Assembly: GCA_025667525.1 (NCBI GenBank)
Contig: CM046874.1
Span: forward strand, 278,750,380 to 278,814,379
Direction: 5' to 3'
Origin: Glebionis coronaria
Taxonomy: Eukaryota; Streptophyta; Magnoliopsida; Asterales; Asteraceae
Length of the DNA: 64,000 nt
In this document: positions 10,496 to 20,786 of the stretch, in pieces
Layout: every line of letters starts with the position of its first letter
Numbering within the stretch: position 1 is the stretch's first letter
The notes under the pieces: generated by a model
What the model was told of the DNA's origin: nothing
Databases searched by the model: none
The model's input: only the letters and a program-made list of their open reading frames with translations
Program-made: the position numbers and the translations under genes

Positions 10496-11041
10496 AAAAT
10501 CGTGTGGACTGAAGAAAGGGAGAAGAGCTTTGAAGACCTAAAGCAGAAGCTAGTATCTGCACCGATTCTTACTCTCCCATCTGGTACAAGTGGATTTCAA
10601 ATCTATAGTGATGCATCAGGGAAGGGACTTGGCTATGTTCTCATGCAACATGGGAAGGTGATTGCGTATGCTTCACGGCAGCTTAATCCTTATGAGGAGA
10701 ACTACCCTACGCATGACTTAGAACTTACAGCATTCGTGTTTGCATTGAAGATATGGAGGCACTACTTGTATGGAGAATCATGTGATATCTTCACAGATCA
10801 CAAGAGCCTGAAATATATCTTCACTCAACGTGAACTGAACATGAGACATAGGAGATGGTTAGAGTTTTTGAAGGATTATGACATTAATCTACAGTATCAT
10901 CCTGGCAAGGCGAATGTAGTGGCAGGTGCACTTAGTAGGAACTCCGGTATGATCAACGACATTAAGATTGAGGAAGAGATTATAAGAGACTTGGAGCGAT
11001 TAGACGTTGAGATCATGGTACGTGGACAACACGGTTACTAG
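10496..11041 (+). pseudogene. pol: Tekay pol: RNase H
   Basis: [10 protein letters not shown] gives the first catalytic Asp, [17 protein letters not shown] the Glu, and [11 protein letters not shown] the next Asp; the domain closes with [17 protein letters not shown], where the Asp usual before ALSR is Gly. It removes the RNA strand of the RNA-DNA hybrid. The frame is bounded by TAG stops at 10493 and 11039, both likely point changes from sense codons. Confidence 0.85.
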
Positions 11042-11743
11042 GCTAATCTTAGAGTGGAACCTGAACTACTCTCTAGGATCAAGGAAGCTCAGAAGGATGA
11101 TGGTGAAATTTGGGCGATCATTCAGAACTTGGATCAGCAAACGGAGTTTCGGTTGGATGACGATGGTATCTTATGGCAGGGCACCATATTGTGTGTTCCT
11201 GATCATCTTACACTCAGGGAAGCGTTATTGGCTGAAGCTCATAGCTCCCCATTCATTATTCATCCTAGTTCAAGCAAGATGTACCACGACATCAAGCAGC
11301 ACTTTTGGTAGAGTGGTATGAAACAGGATGTTGCTACTTATGTCTCCAAATGTCTTACCTGCCAGCAGGTTAAGATCGAGCATCAGTGGTCTAGTGGTCT
11401 ACTACAACCGTTAAACATTCCAGAGTGGAAGTGGGACAAGATCACCATGGATTTTGTTACTGGTCTTCCGCAGACAAAGAGGAGGCATGATGCGATTTGG
11501 GTTATCGTTGATCGACTTACTAAGTCAGCTCATTTCTTACCGATACGCAAGGATGATCCGGTCAGCAAACTCGCCGATACTTACAAGAAGGAGATCATGA
11601 GACTTCATGGTGCTCCATCCAGTATCGTCTCGGACAGAGATCCTCGTTTCACTTCGCGATTTTGGAAAAGTCTGCAGAAAGCTTGGGGTACAAAACTTAA
11701 GCTTAGCAAGGCTTTTCATCCTCAAACAGACGGACAATCGTAG
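11042..11743 (+). pseudogene. pol: Tekay integrase: zinc-binding and catalytic core
   Basis: H2C2 zinc-binding part (HSSPFIIHP ... CLTCQQVK) is cut by TAG at 11309. The core follows: ITMDFVTGLP with catalytic Asp, IVSDRDPRFTS with the second Asp, and HPQTDGQS ending in TAG at 11741, which stands at the position of the catalytic Glu of the DDE triad. Even with readthrough the active site would be lost. Integrase inserts the cDNA into chromosomes. Confidence 0.85.
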
Positions 11744-12487
11744 CGAACTATTCAGAAATTGGAAGACATGCTCCGAGCATGTGCATTGGAGTGGACATGA
11801 GATTGGGATGATTATATCTGTTTGGTAGAGTTTGCATACAACAACAGTTGGCACGTCAGCATTAAGTGTGCACCGTTCGAGATATTGTATGGGAGGAAGT
11901 GTCGCGCCCCAATCTGCTGGGATCAGGTTGGTGAGCGAACACTTGAAGGACCGGAGATGATAGAGTTGACCAACGAAAAGGTCTCTATAGCTAAGAAGAA
12001 ATTACAGGAAGCTCGCGTACGTTAGAAAAGTTATACCGATAAGCATCGTAGGGACTTACATTTCAACGTCGAAGATCATGTCTTTCTTAAGGTATCACCA
12101 GCACGTGGTGTTAGACGTTTTGGAATCAAAGGGAAACTCAGTCCTCGATTCATCGTACCATTTGATATAATCGAGCGAGTCGGTGAAGTATCTTATCGCT
12201 TAACGTTACCTCTACAGCTTTCTTACGTTCATGACGTTTTCCATGTGTCCTTACTTAGAGGGTACAATTATCATCCACTTCACATGGTTTAGTATCCATT
12301 GTAACAGATTCGTGAAGATCTTACCTTTATAGAGGAACCCGAGCGAGTTCTTGACAGACAAGAACGAGTCATGAGGAAGAAGACGATTCCATTCGTCAAA
12401 ATCCTTTGGAGGGATCATACCGAGCGGGAAGCCACTTGGGAAACAAAGGAGTCTATCCGGGCTTCTTACCCTCATTTCAAGTTTTGA
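11744..12487 (+). pseudogene. pol: Tekay integrase C-terminus with chromodomain
   Basis: Continues the same frame with the GPY/F-type region (12060-12270; KLSPRFIVPFDIIERVGEV) and a C-terminal chromodomain-like tail (EEPERVLDRQER, VKILWRDHTEREATWE, ASYPHF) before TGA at 12485. Stops at 11798 (TGA), 12023 (TAG), 12290 (TAG) and 12302 (TAA) break it. The tail is the diagnostic feature of chromoviruses, where it guides integration towards heterochromatin. Confidence 0.8.
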
Positions 12488-12548
12488 ATTCGGGTATGTT
12501 CCTCTTTCAGTTAATTTTATCTATAATTCAGGGACGAATTATTATTTT

Positions 12549-12561
12549 TAGGGGGAAGACT
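12549..12561 (+). promoter_or_regulatory. Polypurine tract of the Tekay element
   Basis: TAGGGGGAAGACT directly before the 3' LTR start at 12562; primes second-strand synthesis in this family. Confidence 0.75.
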
Positions 12562-13337
12562 TGTAAAACCCGTATGCTTTTACCATGAACAGTACACTTA
12601 GTAAACGTACGTACATATAAAAACTTTCCTTTTATAGCACGAATACGTTTCACGATTATTAGTTACAGAAGTTATGTACGTGTTATCGATAACTATTAAG
12701 TACATAATGGTACACGATAATTATTAACGATAATAATTATAATCACGAACATGAAATCATGAACGTAAAAATCACGAACATGTAATTACGTACTTACATT
12801 ATATAATACGATAAATATCGTTACTAACCAGTATTTATTTATAACATGAATAATTAAGTATAACATAACTCGAAAACGCGAACACACAAACACGTAAAAT
12901 ATTGACACAGGAAAAACTTCGGGTTTCCCGTGTGGGCCCCACATGCCGTAGACACCAAGAGACAAGAGGGCCAAGCCCATGTTTGGTTTTATTAAAATAA
13001 ACAAAAAGGGAGAAACACATTTTCACTTTTACAGAGTTTTCTAAAAATTACAAAACCCTAGCCTCCCTTTGCTCCTTTGGTCGCCGGCAACAACAACACC
13101 AAGGAGTGGTGTTTGATCGATTTTAGTTGATTAAATATAGTGGTTGTGTTCGTTTTATTAACCTCGATTTGTTTCACGCATTCGGTAATCCGTTATCCCT
13201 TTTCTTTTTATTCTTAAATTAAATAAGAACATGTAAACATGAGATTAAATAAAACAAGTATTAAAACATGTTAGATTAATCGTGGGGGTAAAATAAAGGG
13301 ATCTTTCAGGTTGGTTTTGTTCGGCTGACACCTAACC

Positions 13338-13400
13338 GAGAGCCCCATGGCTCTTAGCTTGTTTTGGTTCGCACCACCAACCGAGACTTCGAGTCTCGGT
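13338..13400 (+). repeat. Two short hairpins in Tekay LTR copy A
   Basis: GAGAGCC/GGCTCTT around CCAT at 13338-13355, and a perfect 9-bp stem ACCGAGACT/AGTCTCGGT with loop TCG at 13380-13400. Copy B carries equivalents with different stems at 20474-20490 and 20512-20531. Confidence 0.7.
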
Positions 13401-13413
13401 GTGGTTGGGTTCG

Positions 13414-13418
13414 GTCGG
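13414..13418 (+). repeat. Target-site duplication GTCGG (left copy)
   Basis: Matches 15114-15118 exactly; fixes the ends of the nested solo LTR. Confidence 0.9.
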
Positions 13419-13917
13419 TGAGAGGTGTGTAAACACCCATCCTTTCTACCACTTAATTACAATAATTATCAAGCCAAAACGTGTATTTTATGTCTTTTAT
13501 GTCTTTTATGTCGGAATTATGCGTGGTTTGTCTTTTTGTTGTGATTTAGGACGAAAAGGTGAAAAGTGGAGAAAACACGGGCATTCACGGGCTTTTATTG
13601 AAGGAAAAGATGAAAGATGAAGTCGAGAAGTCAAGAGTGCAAAAAGAACGGAAGTCCAAGACCAATTCTGAAGATTTATCGAAGAAAAAGTCAAAAGACG
13701 AAAGTTTACTTAAAACCGAAGAACTCAAGTCTACTTTATTGAAGAATTAAAAGACGAGTTCAAAGAAATCCCGAGCCAAAAGTCATTAAAAGTCCAAGAT
13801 TAAAGAAGATAAGAAGAAAAGGACTAAGCATGCAATTAACAAAGAGATTAAGAAGGAAGGGCCTAATGATGCAATTAAGAGAAAACGAAGGAGGGGAGGA
13901 AGCTTCCTAATCCTCCC

Positions 13918-13927
13918 CTATATATAG
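13918..13927 (+). promoter_or_regulatory. LTR TATA box
   Basis: CTATATATAG, 499 bases into the solo LTR, followed by a T/C-rich leader. Confidence 0.6.
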
Positions 13928-14418
13928 ATTAGATGTTAATCATTTTCATTTTGTTGGCTAAGGTGACAATTAGTCTTCCACCTTTTAATTACTTGCACAT
14001 TTACTTTATTGCACATTTAAATACTTGTCTTGCACTTTTAATACATTTAATTTCCAAGTAAGTGTTCTTTAATTTTCTTGCTTTTAATCTCTCATTCTAC
14101 CTTTCTTTCTTTGCTTGATCTTGTTGTTTACATGCTTATTGTGTTGCTTATTTGATTAAAGGTTGTGTTTTTATGCCTATGATTGTTTTGGATTATTGAT
14201 TCTTATAGCTTATTTGTGTTATTTTTAAGTTTTATAAAGTTTTTATAAAAGTTATTTTCGTATAAAAGTTGTTTTTCGTAAAGCTTATTCATTTCATGTT
14301 ATATAAGTCTTTGAATTTCAGTTTAGTAGCTTATTTTTATACGGTTTGCTTTAGGATCTTCGTTGTGTGCTTATTAGAATTATAGCTTATTTGTTTAGCT
14401 TAATTTGTGCTTTTTCCT

Positions 14419-14770
14419 CCGTATTCCGATCTGGTAAATCGGAAAAGGGTTTCACATTCCGACCATAGCTCTTTGGCTTGGTCGAAAAAGGGTTATAACA
14501 TTCCGATTGGGTGGCTTGGTATTCCGATCAGAGGCATTTGAGGTATTCCGATCAAGGTAAGGTGACATATTCCGATTGGTACCCCACTGTTCATTCCGAT
14601 CAGCATTCCATTCTTCATTCTGATCAGGTAAGTAAGTATTCCGATCAAGGTGAGTTTGGTATTCCGATCAAGGTAGGGTGACAACTTTCCGATTGGATTT
14701 TCCGATCCACATTCCGACCATAGGTTTGAGTACATTCCGATTGGGGTCTGATCGGAATATATTCCGCTTC
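14419..14770 (+). repeat. Degenerate ATTCCGATC tract
   Basis: About 14 copies of (A/T)TTCCGA followed by TCA, TTGG or CCA, spaced about 15-25 bases, often with AAGGTRAG between. At the end the inverse GATCGGAAT meets ATTCCGC (14751-14768). Same core and same place in the LTR as the tract at 534-1035, but a different motif and spacing. Confidence 0.85.
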
Positions 14771-15859
14771 GGGCTTATTTTTCACTTATTTCGTTTTGTT
14801 TAATTTTAAGTTCTCATTTTTATACTTTGTCAAATTTTAATTCTCGTCACGCTTTTATTTTTGGTCATTTAATTAATTTACTTTTCCGTCACGTTTTTAA
14901 TATTGCACCTTTACTTTTAATTAGATTTAGATTTATTTTAAACGCCATTTTATTTTAAAGTCAATTACTTTAATTGTTCTGCACATTTTTAATATACTAC
15001 AACGACAACTATTTGTTTCACCAAAGAGCGACTGAGTCACACTTGGAACCTAGATCAATTCGATTAGAACACTAGAACGATAAATTCTTATACCGGCCAA
15101 AATCCTTGTATCAGTCGGCAGCAGGAAACCAAGGGACCCTGATTTGTGTCGGGGTACCGTTTAGTTGTTTGGGGGTCTCGGCAGCAGCAGCCACCACCAC
15201 CGGCTCAATCCGGTGGCGGTTTTGGTCTAGCAGGGGGAACCGCAGGCTCGGCAGGGGGAACCACCGGCACACAGCTTGTGGGAACTTGGCTGTGGCCAAC
15301 TTCTAGCCGAGAGGGACAAGAACCTGTTAAGGGTGTGTTTGTTTGGTCCGGTTCAAGGGTGAATTTTGTCTGGTTCACATGTGTCTAAATTAAAAGTCAC
15401 GTGTCCGGTTCATGACTAAATTTCACAAGTATTTATTTTTATAAGTATATTCTTTTTAACAAGAGAATTAAATTAATTAATAACATGGTAAATAATTAAT
15501 TAATCAATCATGGACTTAGGTTAATTATTATTTATGAAATAATACATGTTTTAACCTAAGTATTTATTTATTTAATTTAGAGTATAGTATTAATTAATTA
15601 CTAAGACATGGAATATAATTAATTAATAAACATGACTTAGGTTATAATTAATATTATATTAATAAATGTCAAACCTAAGTATTTTGTACACCTTAATTTA
15701 ATTAAATCATGCTTATATTTAATTAAATCATATAACCTATAGTTTATGTAATTAACATGATATTATTAATAAGCTATACTAATAATCACATGACTTATGT
15801 TAGTTAACCAGTAAACTTAAGCTTATATTATTAGCTTATGAATCTAGCTTATTTCTAAA

Positions 15860-16025
15860 TATGTAAACTTTCTATTTCTGGAAACTTAGTATTTTTGGAA
15901 ACTTTCTATTTTTTGAAATTGATCTATTTTAAGAGGTTAATCTATTTTTGGAAACTTTCTATTTTGGGAAACTTTCTACTTTTGGAAACTTTCTATTTTA
16001 GGAAACCTGCTATTTTTAGAAAGTT
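15860..16025 (+). repeat. GGAAACTTTCTATTTT repeats in Tekay LTR copy A
   Basis: Seven or so degenerate copies of a roughly 18-20-base unit (CTATTTTTGGAAACTTT). The same unit occurs at 32820-32900 (copy B) and, inverted, 47404-47660 (copy C). Confidence 0.85.
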
Positions 16026-16460
16026 ACTTATTATTACACAACAAGTATAATAATACTAGAAATACAAGTAGTACTTAATCAGAATACACAGAATACATGA
16101 TAAACACAGCATAACCTTAAAATCGGTAAAACAAGACAAGAACATATAAAACAAGCTAAGACACGATATAATCAGTTAAGTACTCCGTAAACAGAATACT
16201 TTTACATGTACCCTATTTTATGTAGCATTAGTGAGATAGAAGTAGGACTTTCATTCTCTCGTATTCTTCGTTCACGAGACATAAGGTACGGATTTCCCGT
16301 CCCTTTAGTATGGACATTCTTTCCTTATTAGGATTCCCTGCTTGCAGCCAACTGTTTTCCTAGTATTGTTTTATATGTTAGATTACATATGTTAGTTTAA
16401 GAGCCTAAGCCATATACATGCATGACCAGTGTCACCTAGTTATGGAGGTAACATAACCAT

Positions 16461-16481
16461 AACACTGGAGGCACCAGTGTT
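16461..16481 (+). repeat. Conserved LTR hairpin (copy A)
   Basis: Stem AACACTGG/CCAGTGTT with loop AGGCA. Equivalent at 33310-33334 (stem changed on both arms) and 46940-46964 (partly broken). Confidence 0.6.
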
Positions 16482-17253
16482 TTGACTTCCCCACGGCGAA
16501 GTGATTGCTCGTGGCGTCGCTTTACAGTTTTGGCCATTATATTATATTATCATGTGGGGCGTATGGTGCATCCTAGTTACATGTTTACCAGTAATATCAG
16601 AGTGAATGCGATGTGCGCCTTGCATCCTTCACTAGGAGTTGATCCCTCCTACCAAGACTATTTAATTAGAGGCAACCCCTCTAAATGCATGGCGAGGTCT
16701 CCCCTCCAAGTATTCATGCACGGTGGAACCTCATGACCTATATGGGCTATTGGCTAATTAATACAGATTTTACATAAAAACATAAGTCTTTTCAAACTAT
16801 AAAACCAGTTTTATGAACATGATTCCAGGTTACTTAGGACTTATACTCTTCTGCTGCTATTAGTCTTTATGCTTATGTTATTCCATGCTATACATGTATA
16901 TCCGTGCCCTGAGCGTTATGCTTAACCATTTTCCTTTCATGTTCCCAAACGGTAGGTACTCAAGGGCGCTCGTAGACTTTAAGCGTACGTGCATAGGGAT
17001 TGGAAGCTATCTAGCCTTCTCTACTTTATGCATTTCATCATACATTTTGCTACTTATTTCTATGGACATTGTTTAGTCCTTTTCTATTATAGTACTTATG
17101 TTTGTGTGTGATGAGCTTATACTTGGGGTACCGAAGTTTGTTTCCTGTATTTCCATTCACGGTCATTTAATGTTTTTAAGACATTTACCTTGTATGCTTT
17201 GATGACACGCCATAATCACGCCTAACATTCCATTTACCAAAATGAGGTGTTAC

Positions 17254-17757
17254 ATTTACCGTGACAAACTACAGATTCTTATGAAGGGTGAGGAGGGAAT
17301 GATTGTAGCGGTGATGAAGACTAGGGATGAAATGGATATGTACGTGGATAAGAATCTGGAAGAGCACGACCTCCGCTTGGACGCACTGGCCATAAACTTT
17401 GATGAAGAGCTGTATCCCCACATGCTCACGGGTATTGCTGGGCGTAGATGGATGATTGGTGATTCCATTCGCAAATGTGGTATCTGATGGCATAGACAGG
17501 GGGAGGTATGAGGGTTTACTAGTTGGTGCTACCCTTGCTTATGAGGAGAAGCCCATTGAAGAACATGCCTATTTCAAGCCGGATGCCGCACAAGCGATGA
17601 CTGCTTCCATGCTCGCTCTAAAGGACACCCAATATCCCTTGCTAAATGAACTGGAAGCCCTTAAGGATGAACCATTGGATAAAATCATGGATCGACTCCA
17701 TCTAAACACTAACTTTGGCTCCCAGAATGTTCCATATTTTTGGGTGGATCTGTAACC
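17254..17757 (+). pseudogene. Gag-like retroelement ORF fragment
   Basis: Protein-like on the plus strand in two frames: first KGEEGMIVAVMKTRDEMDMY, a short coiled-coil-like part, then DEELYPHMLTGIAGRRW (to about 17470), then, after a frameshift, FANVVSDGIDRGRYEGLLVG, YFKPDAAQAM and QYPLLNELEALKDEPLDKIM to a TAA near 17756. The arrangement (Y-P-H-L ... GRRW, a Gly-rich repeat, then YPLL-LE-LKD) reminds me of gag-region ORFs of gypsy elements in Asteraceae; that is recollection, not a search. Flanking sequence of the Tekay insertion. Confidence 0.45.
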
Positions 17758-17840
17758 CAATCACCAATAATTGTGGATCCCCGTGTATGCAGATCATCCT
17801 TCCCTAACGACCCTTAGGTTCTAAAGGGGAAAAATTATTT

Positions 17841-18127
17841 TGTTGGGTCATTGTTAAGGTCTAGGCTTCTGATAGGTGGCAGCATGTCATAATCCTATAT
17901 TAGGCAAAGATACCAGTTTCTAAATTAGGAGGTTTTCCCTAATGTGTTAGCCTATAAATATACCTGTTGTAATTCTATATTTGACACACCAGAATATAAT
18001 AAAATACCCTAGTTGCTGTCCGTGGACGTAGGTTAATAGCACTATTAACTGAACCACGTAAATCTCTTGTGTTCTTCATTCTGTTTTTCGGTTTTACTAT
18101 TGTGTGTGTAACCTTTAAATCCTAACA
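17841..18127 (+). mobile_element. Short copia-type LTR (about 287 bp)
   Basis: TGTTGGGTCATTG start after a purine-rich AAAGGGGAAAAATTATTT, a TATAAATATA box near 17955, polyadenylation-like AATAAAATA near 17998, and a TAACA end. No target duplication and no primer site follows, so it is a 3' LTR or fragment whose partner is lost. Confidence 0.45.
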
Positions 18128-19044
18128 TGTTACCGACACTAATGCAACTCTATGATTTGAATATAAAATCCCTCTAAGTATCTCATGTTCAGCAGGAAAG
18201 TGGTTCTGTTGAAGCATAACTAGAGGAACAAGATTCCTACTAAAGAAAGACTTGCTGAAGCATGATCAGCTTTCCTCTCTATAAGAACTTAGAAAACAGA
18301 TGAGTCTTTGCTTCAGTGACTAGGCGTTCAAGTTGCTGAAGAACAAGTCCTGAAGAAGAGCTTTCATTTTAGTTTAGTTTGACAATACCAAACAAAATGA
18401 TGTAGATCTCCTCTAGGATGTTGAAGATACTTCAGTATTCTAAAGGTTTACATTAAGGAGGGAAAATATTTACTTTAACTTAAAGTAGGAAAATATTTCT
18501 TGTAAAGTTAACTATAAATACAACCTTTATCTTTTCTTAGATTAGTTTAATAGTACTATGTAATGTTTATCCGGCATGGGCATTCAACCACCCATTGGAT
18601 AAACACATGCATGAGAACATGTGACATGTAAACTCTAATATGCTTCTCCTATAAAAGGAATGCATATGGGAGAGAATCGACTAACCTTTGGAACTAGAAA
18701 GATTGAGATCTTCTAATAGCCATTCTATCCCAACATCAACCAAACCATATAGCTAAAGGCATATGTACGTTTTGGTTGAGACATAAACTCTTGACTTTGG
18801 TTAGAAGTTTAAGTAGAGGAGATCACCCCAACATTATCATTCTACCACTTTGTTATTCCGCAAACAAAGTGGGTTATAGATTCTTTATTGAGTTTTAATA
18901 AAAGTCTATACGTTAAAAAGTATCTTGGTATTGTTGTTTTATTTGTTCATTGTTCTTATCAATTGATAAAACAACTCACTTGAATCTTATTAACATGTTA
19001 CTACTTAAGGTTGATAAGTAGTAACGAGTTAAACGAGACCAACA
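18128..19044 (+). mobile_element. 5' LTR of a copia element
   Basis: Bounded on the right by a copia primer site at 19047; the right edge ACCAACA is good, the left edge (TGTTACCGACAC) is a guess. TATA-like CTATAAAAGG near 18650. No coding capacity. Confidence 0.5.
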
Positions 19045-19046
19045 AG

Positions 19047-19058
19047 TGGTATCAAAGC
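19047..19058 (+). promoter_or_regulatory. Primer-binding site, initiator-Met type
   Basis: TGGTATCAAAGC, one base from the canonical TGGTATCAGAGC, three bases after the LTR end. Confidence 0.75.
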
Positions 19059-19098
19059 AATTTGATTTATAAAACCTCTCATTTTCATAAAACTGCTC

Positions 19099-19828
19099 AT
19101 GCAAGTTTTTAAAATCAAGATCCAATATGGTTCAAGTAATACGCAAACCCTAGGATATAGGGGTGGCGCACTCAATGCTGCTCCTATTCTAGAAGTGGTA
19201 AACTTCACAAATTGGAAGAAAAGGTTCCTTGTCCACATGGTTGGAATCGAACCTCAATTCCTTAGAAGCATTAAATATGGTCCTTTTGTTCCTATGGTTG
19301 GGGACAATGTAAAACCGGAAGTACAATGGAATGCTGATGAGAGAAAAACTGCTAACCTTGATCTGCGACCCAAAAGTCTTATCATGTCATTGCTTCCAGA
19401 TGACCAAATGAATTCTGTTGTGAATTGTAAAACAACTAAATCTACATGGGAGGACCTTATATTGTATCATGAGGGACCCTTTGATGTGAAAGAAACAAGA
19501 ATAATGTATTTAAAGCTATCATACAATACCTTCAAACACAAAGAAGGAGAAACTCTTACTCAAACTTTCACTAGATATAAAGCTCTGATGAATGAACTAG
19601 TAAATGATGGTTTTGAACTTTCAAAGTTATAAATCAACACGGTTTTGTAAATGCATTAACAAAAAAAGTGGCTCAGTTTTTGCAAAAGCTTGAGAAATGC
19701 GAATCACATTAAAGATTTTGATCTAGACTCTCTTTTTAGAAAAGTAAAATATGAAGAAAACCTAGTTGACAGGATTTATGAAGGCTCCAACAAGATTAAA
19801 GCATTAAGAATTGCTAAACCATTGTCAA
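19099..19828 (+). pseudogene. gag: Copia gag, first part
   Basis: Ty1/copia gag of the UBN2 type: LEVVNFTNWKKRFLVHMVGI, DERKTANLDLRPKSLIMSLL, TTKSTWEDLILYHEGP, LKLSYNTFKHKEGETLTQTF, YKALMNELVNDG. Open 19099-19632, then several stops and frame changes while recognisable gag continues to 19828. There the Tekay-family solo LTR enters (duplication GTCAA); gag resumes at 34138. Start chosen at the first ATG 40 bases after the primer site, but an earlier start is possible. Confidence 0.8.
19824..19828 (+). repeat. Target-site duplication GTCAA (left copy)
   Basis: Repeated exactly at 34138-34142; defines the solo LTR between them. Confidence 0.9.
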
Positions 19829-20473
19829 TGTAAAAACCGCATTAAAATACCATGAACAGTACACGTGAATAGTAAATACATGAAAATACTATAAAATTTA
19901 AAACTTTCCATTTATAATATATTTCACGTGTCACGATATTAAATAACATGTACTTACGTATATATTAGAAATGTGTTTACAACCACGACATATAAATACA
20001 CGATAATTAATCACGAACGATCACAAATATTTAACTTAACCAAAAGCTACGGGTTTTTCCCTTGTGGGCTTATGTAGCCGCGGCTAAACAGCAAGAAAGA
20101 AAGGGAGTGGGCCTTTTGGCCCATGACCCATTATAACCAAATAATAAGAAAACTCAGGGAAACTCTTATCATATTTTATTTTACAGAAAATCAAGAACCC
20201 TGCCTCCCTTTTCTTTTCTTGCCGCTGGCTATTGATCACCAAAAGGGTGTTCGTGACGATTTATGCTATTTGATTTTGGTGTGTACGTGTTCGTGATCAT
20301 AAACCTTTTCCTTTCACGCATTCGGTATAATCTAACCCTTTTCTTTTTAATTCTTTTATGAATTCATGATCTCATTTTTATTAATCTTAAAAACAAACAA
20401 GGAAAACATGTGGGGATAAAATCAAGAATTAACGGTGTTTGGTGTTTGCTTGGTTCGCTCGAGACCCCCAACT

Positions 20474-20531
20474 GAGAGCATGAAGCTCTCGACTTGGTTT
20501 AATCTCCACCACCGAGACCCCATGGTCTCGG
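20474..20531 (+). repeat. Two short hairpins in Tekay LTR copy B
   Basis: GAGAGC/GCTCTC at 20474-20490 and CCGAGACC/GGTCTCGG around CCAT at 20512-20531; counterparts of those at 13338-13400 with altered but complementary stems. Confidence 0.7.
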
Positions 20532-20781
20532 CGTGGTGTGGCTGTGGCTCGATCGCAACACAAGGGGACCCTGACGTGGAGTCGGGGTATTTTGGGGGTG
20601 TGTGTTTGGTTGGTTTCGGGGCTAACCGAGACCACTAGGGTTTCGGTGTGGCTCGGTATAACAAAAACAGTGGGAACCGGCACTCAGCCGGTGTGAACCG
20701 GGCTCGGGCAGTAGCTAGTCGGGCTCGACAGTGGGAACAGTGGCCAACCAGTGGCAACCAGTTAACCGGTCTAGCCACTGG

Positions 20782-20786
20782 TGGGG
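20782..20786 (+). repeat. Target-site duplication TGGGG (left copy)
   Basis: Repeated exactly at 32413-32417. Confidence 0.95.

Larger units (their letters stand above)
13419..15113 (+). mobile_element. Athila-like solo LTR with perfect target duplication
   Basis: Begins TGAGAGGTGTGTAAACACC and ends CTTGTATCA; flanked by GTCGG at 13414-13418 and 15114-15118. Joining the flanks restores the Tekay LTR, as shown by the uninterrupted homologue in copy B (near 20550). 1,695 bp, no coding capacity. A TATA box sits 500 bases in, followed by a TTCCGATC tract. A solo LTR arises by recombination between the two LTRs of a complete element. Clade inferred from the TGA-plus-hairpin start shared with the Athila LTRs in this window. 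Confidence 0.9.
7162..17253 (+). mobile_element. Degenerate Tekay/Del chromovirus (Ty3/gypsy)
   Basis: Order: remnant 5' LTR end (7162-7225), initiator-Met-type primer site, gag, protease, RT, RNase H, integrase with C-terminal chromodomain, purine tract, 3' LTR (12562-17253). The last 64 bases of the 5' LTR align with the end of the 3' LTR (both read GACACGCCATAATCACGC). The 5' LTR has lost its left part to the LTR at 3576-7161. A solo LTR is nested in the 3' LTR. The chromodomain tail and LTR ends TGTAAAACCC...TGTTACA support the Tekay assignment. Inactive: at least 13 in-frame stops and a frameshift. Confidence 0.85.
12562..17253 (+). mobile_element. Tekay 3' LTR (copy A), interrupted by a solo LTR
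   Basis: Begins TGTAAAACCC after the purine tract and ends GAGGTGTTACA. Without the nested 1,695 bases and one 5-bp duplication it is about 2,990 bp. The same LTR family occurs as a solo LTR at 19829-34137 (copy B) and a minus-strand fragment at 46360-48116 (copy C). Contains a hairpin-rich GC segment near 13336-13400, an AT-rich part, GGAAACTTTCTATTTT repeats and a conserved hairpin at 16461. Short frames inside (13399-13750, 15106-15388, 16482-16736, 16885-17076) are not considered genes. Confidence 0.85.

Noticed and set aside
20429..20683. Open frames in the GC-rich part of Tekay LTR copy B as genes
   Set aside because: Hairpin-rich LTR sequence; the equivalent region in copy A has different, non-homologous frames.
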